Below, piece by piece: positions 39,975 through 40,184 of a stretch of DNA of 40,184 nucleotides. A program made the position numbers and the translations under genes. Origin of the DNA: Alphaproteobacteria bacterium (lineage in GTDB: Bacteria; Pseudomonadota; Alphaproteobacteria; Micropepsales; Micropepsaceae); assembly GCA_027456965.1 (NCBI GenBank), contig DAIDUA010000053.1, forward strand, positions 1 through 40,184, written 5' to 3'. How positions within the stretch are numbered: the stretch's first letter is position 1; each line of letters starts with the position of its first letter. The notes under the pieces are model-generated. The model did not search any database and was not told the DNA's origin. It was given only the letters and a program-made list of their open reading frames with translations.

Positions 39975-40184
39975 CAAAGAACGTAAACGCGCGGTTTCCC
40001 CTGTTTTGCCAGCCGTCCGGCATGGCAACTGCAACAATTATCCCGTAATGTATCAAAATGTGTCAGGTCGCCAGATCGGCCGGCACAAACGGGGTTGGGT
40101 GTGGTGCGGGCGTTCGAACAAAATGGTGCCGCGGGCGGGCGTGTGGGCCTTGTCGCGCGGATGGCGGCGGGGGCGATCGAAGAT

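Noticed and set aside
39975-40184. Start of another gene after rpmB
   Set aside because: A GTG-initiated frame runs to the window end but is too short to identify or support.

Overview
The window is a GC-rich, densely coding chromosomal segment. Gene content and order look alphaproteobacterial; this is inferred from recognisable protein families only, with no database search. I see no rRNA, tRNA, CRISPR array, IS element or phage signature. Left to right: the end of tdh, then kbl and a solitary sdhB; LysR plus a YeiH-family exporter; small secreted and ferritin-like proteins; an F1 ATP synthase operon (atpH-A-G-[ohr]-D-C) on the minus strand; lepB; a peroxiredoxin; queF; tag with a VOC protein; ygfZ; a dihydroorotase; usg; a LysE transporter; a proteasome/HslV-like Ntn-hydrolase with a small uncharacterised partner; a secreted FKBP with a GH17-GT2 glucan synthase; a Sua5 / FAD-oxidase / SDR operon; a YceI-cytochrome b561-YceI cluster; an SNase-like nuclease; carD; fdxA; an S4 protein with a SUV3-like helicase; methylmalonyl-CoA mutase; a PanE-like reductase; a DUF3108 protein; and rpmB. 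The items most worth a second look are: (1) a 417-aa Ntn-hydrolase starting M-T-S-E-I-A-V-M with a downstream partner gene; (2) an in-frame TGA that splits an otherwise intact atpA; (3) an Ohr/OsmC peroxidase gene inside the F1 operon; (4) a VOC/glyoxalase protein with a 39-residue histone-H1-like basic tail, translationally coupled to a DNA-3-methyladenine glycosylase; and (5) an internally duplicated Cys-rich secreted protein.
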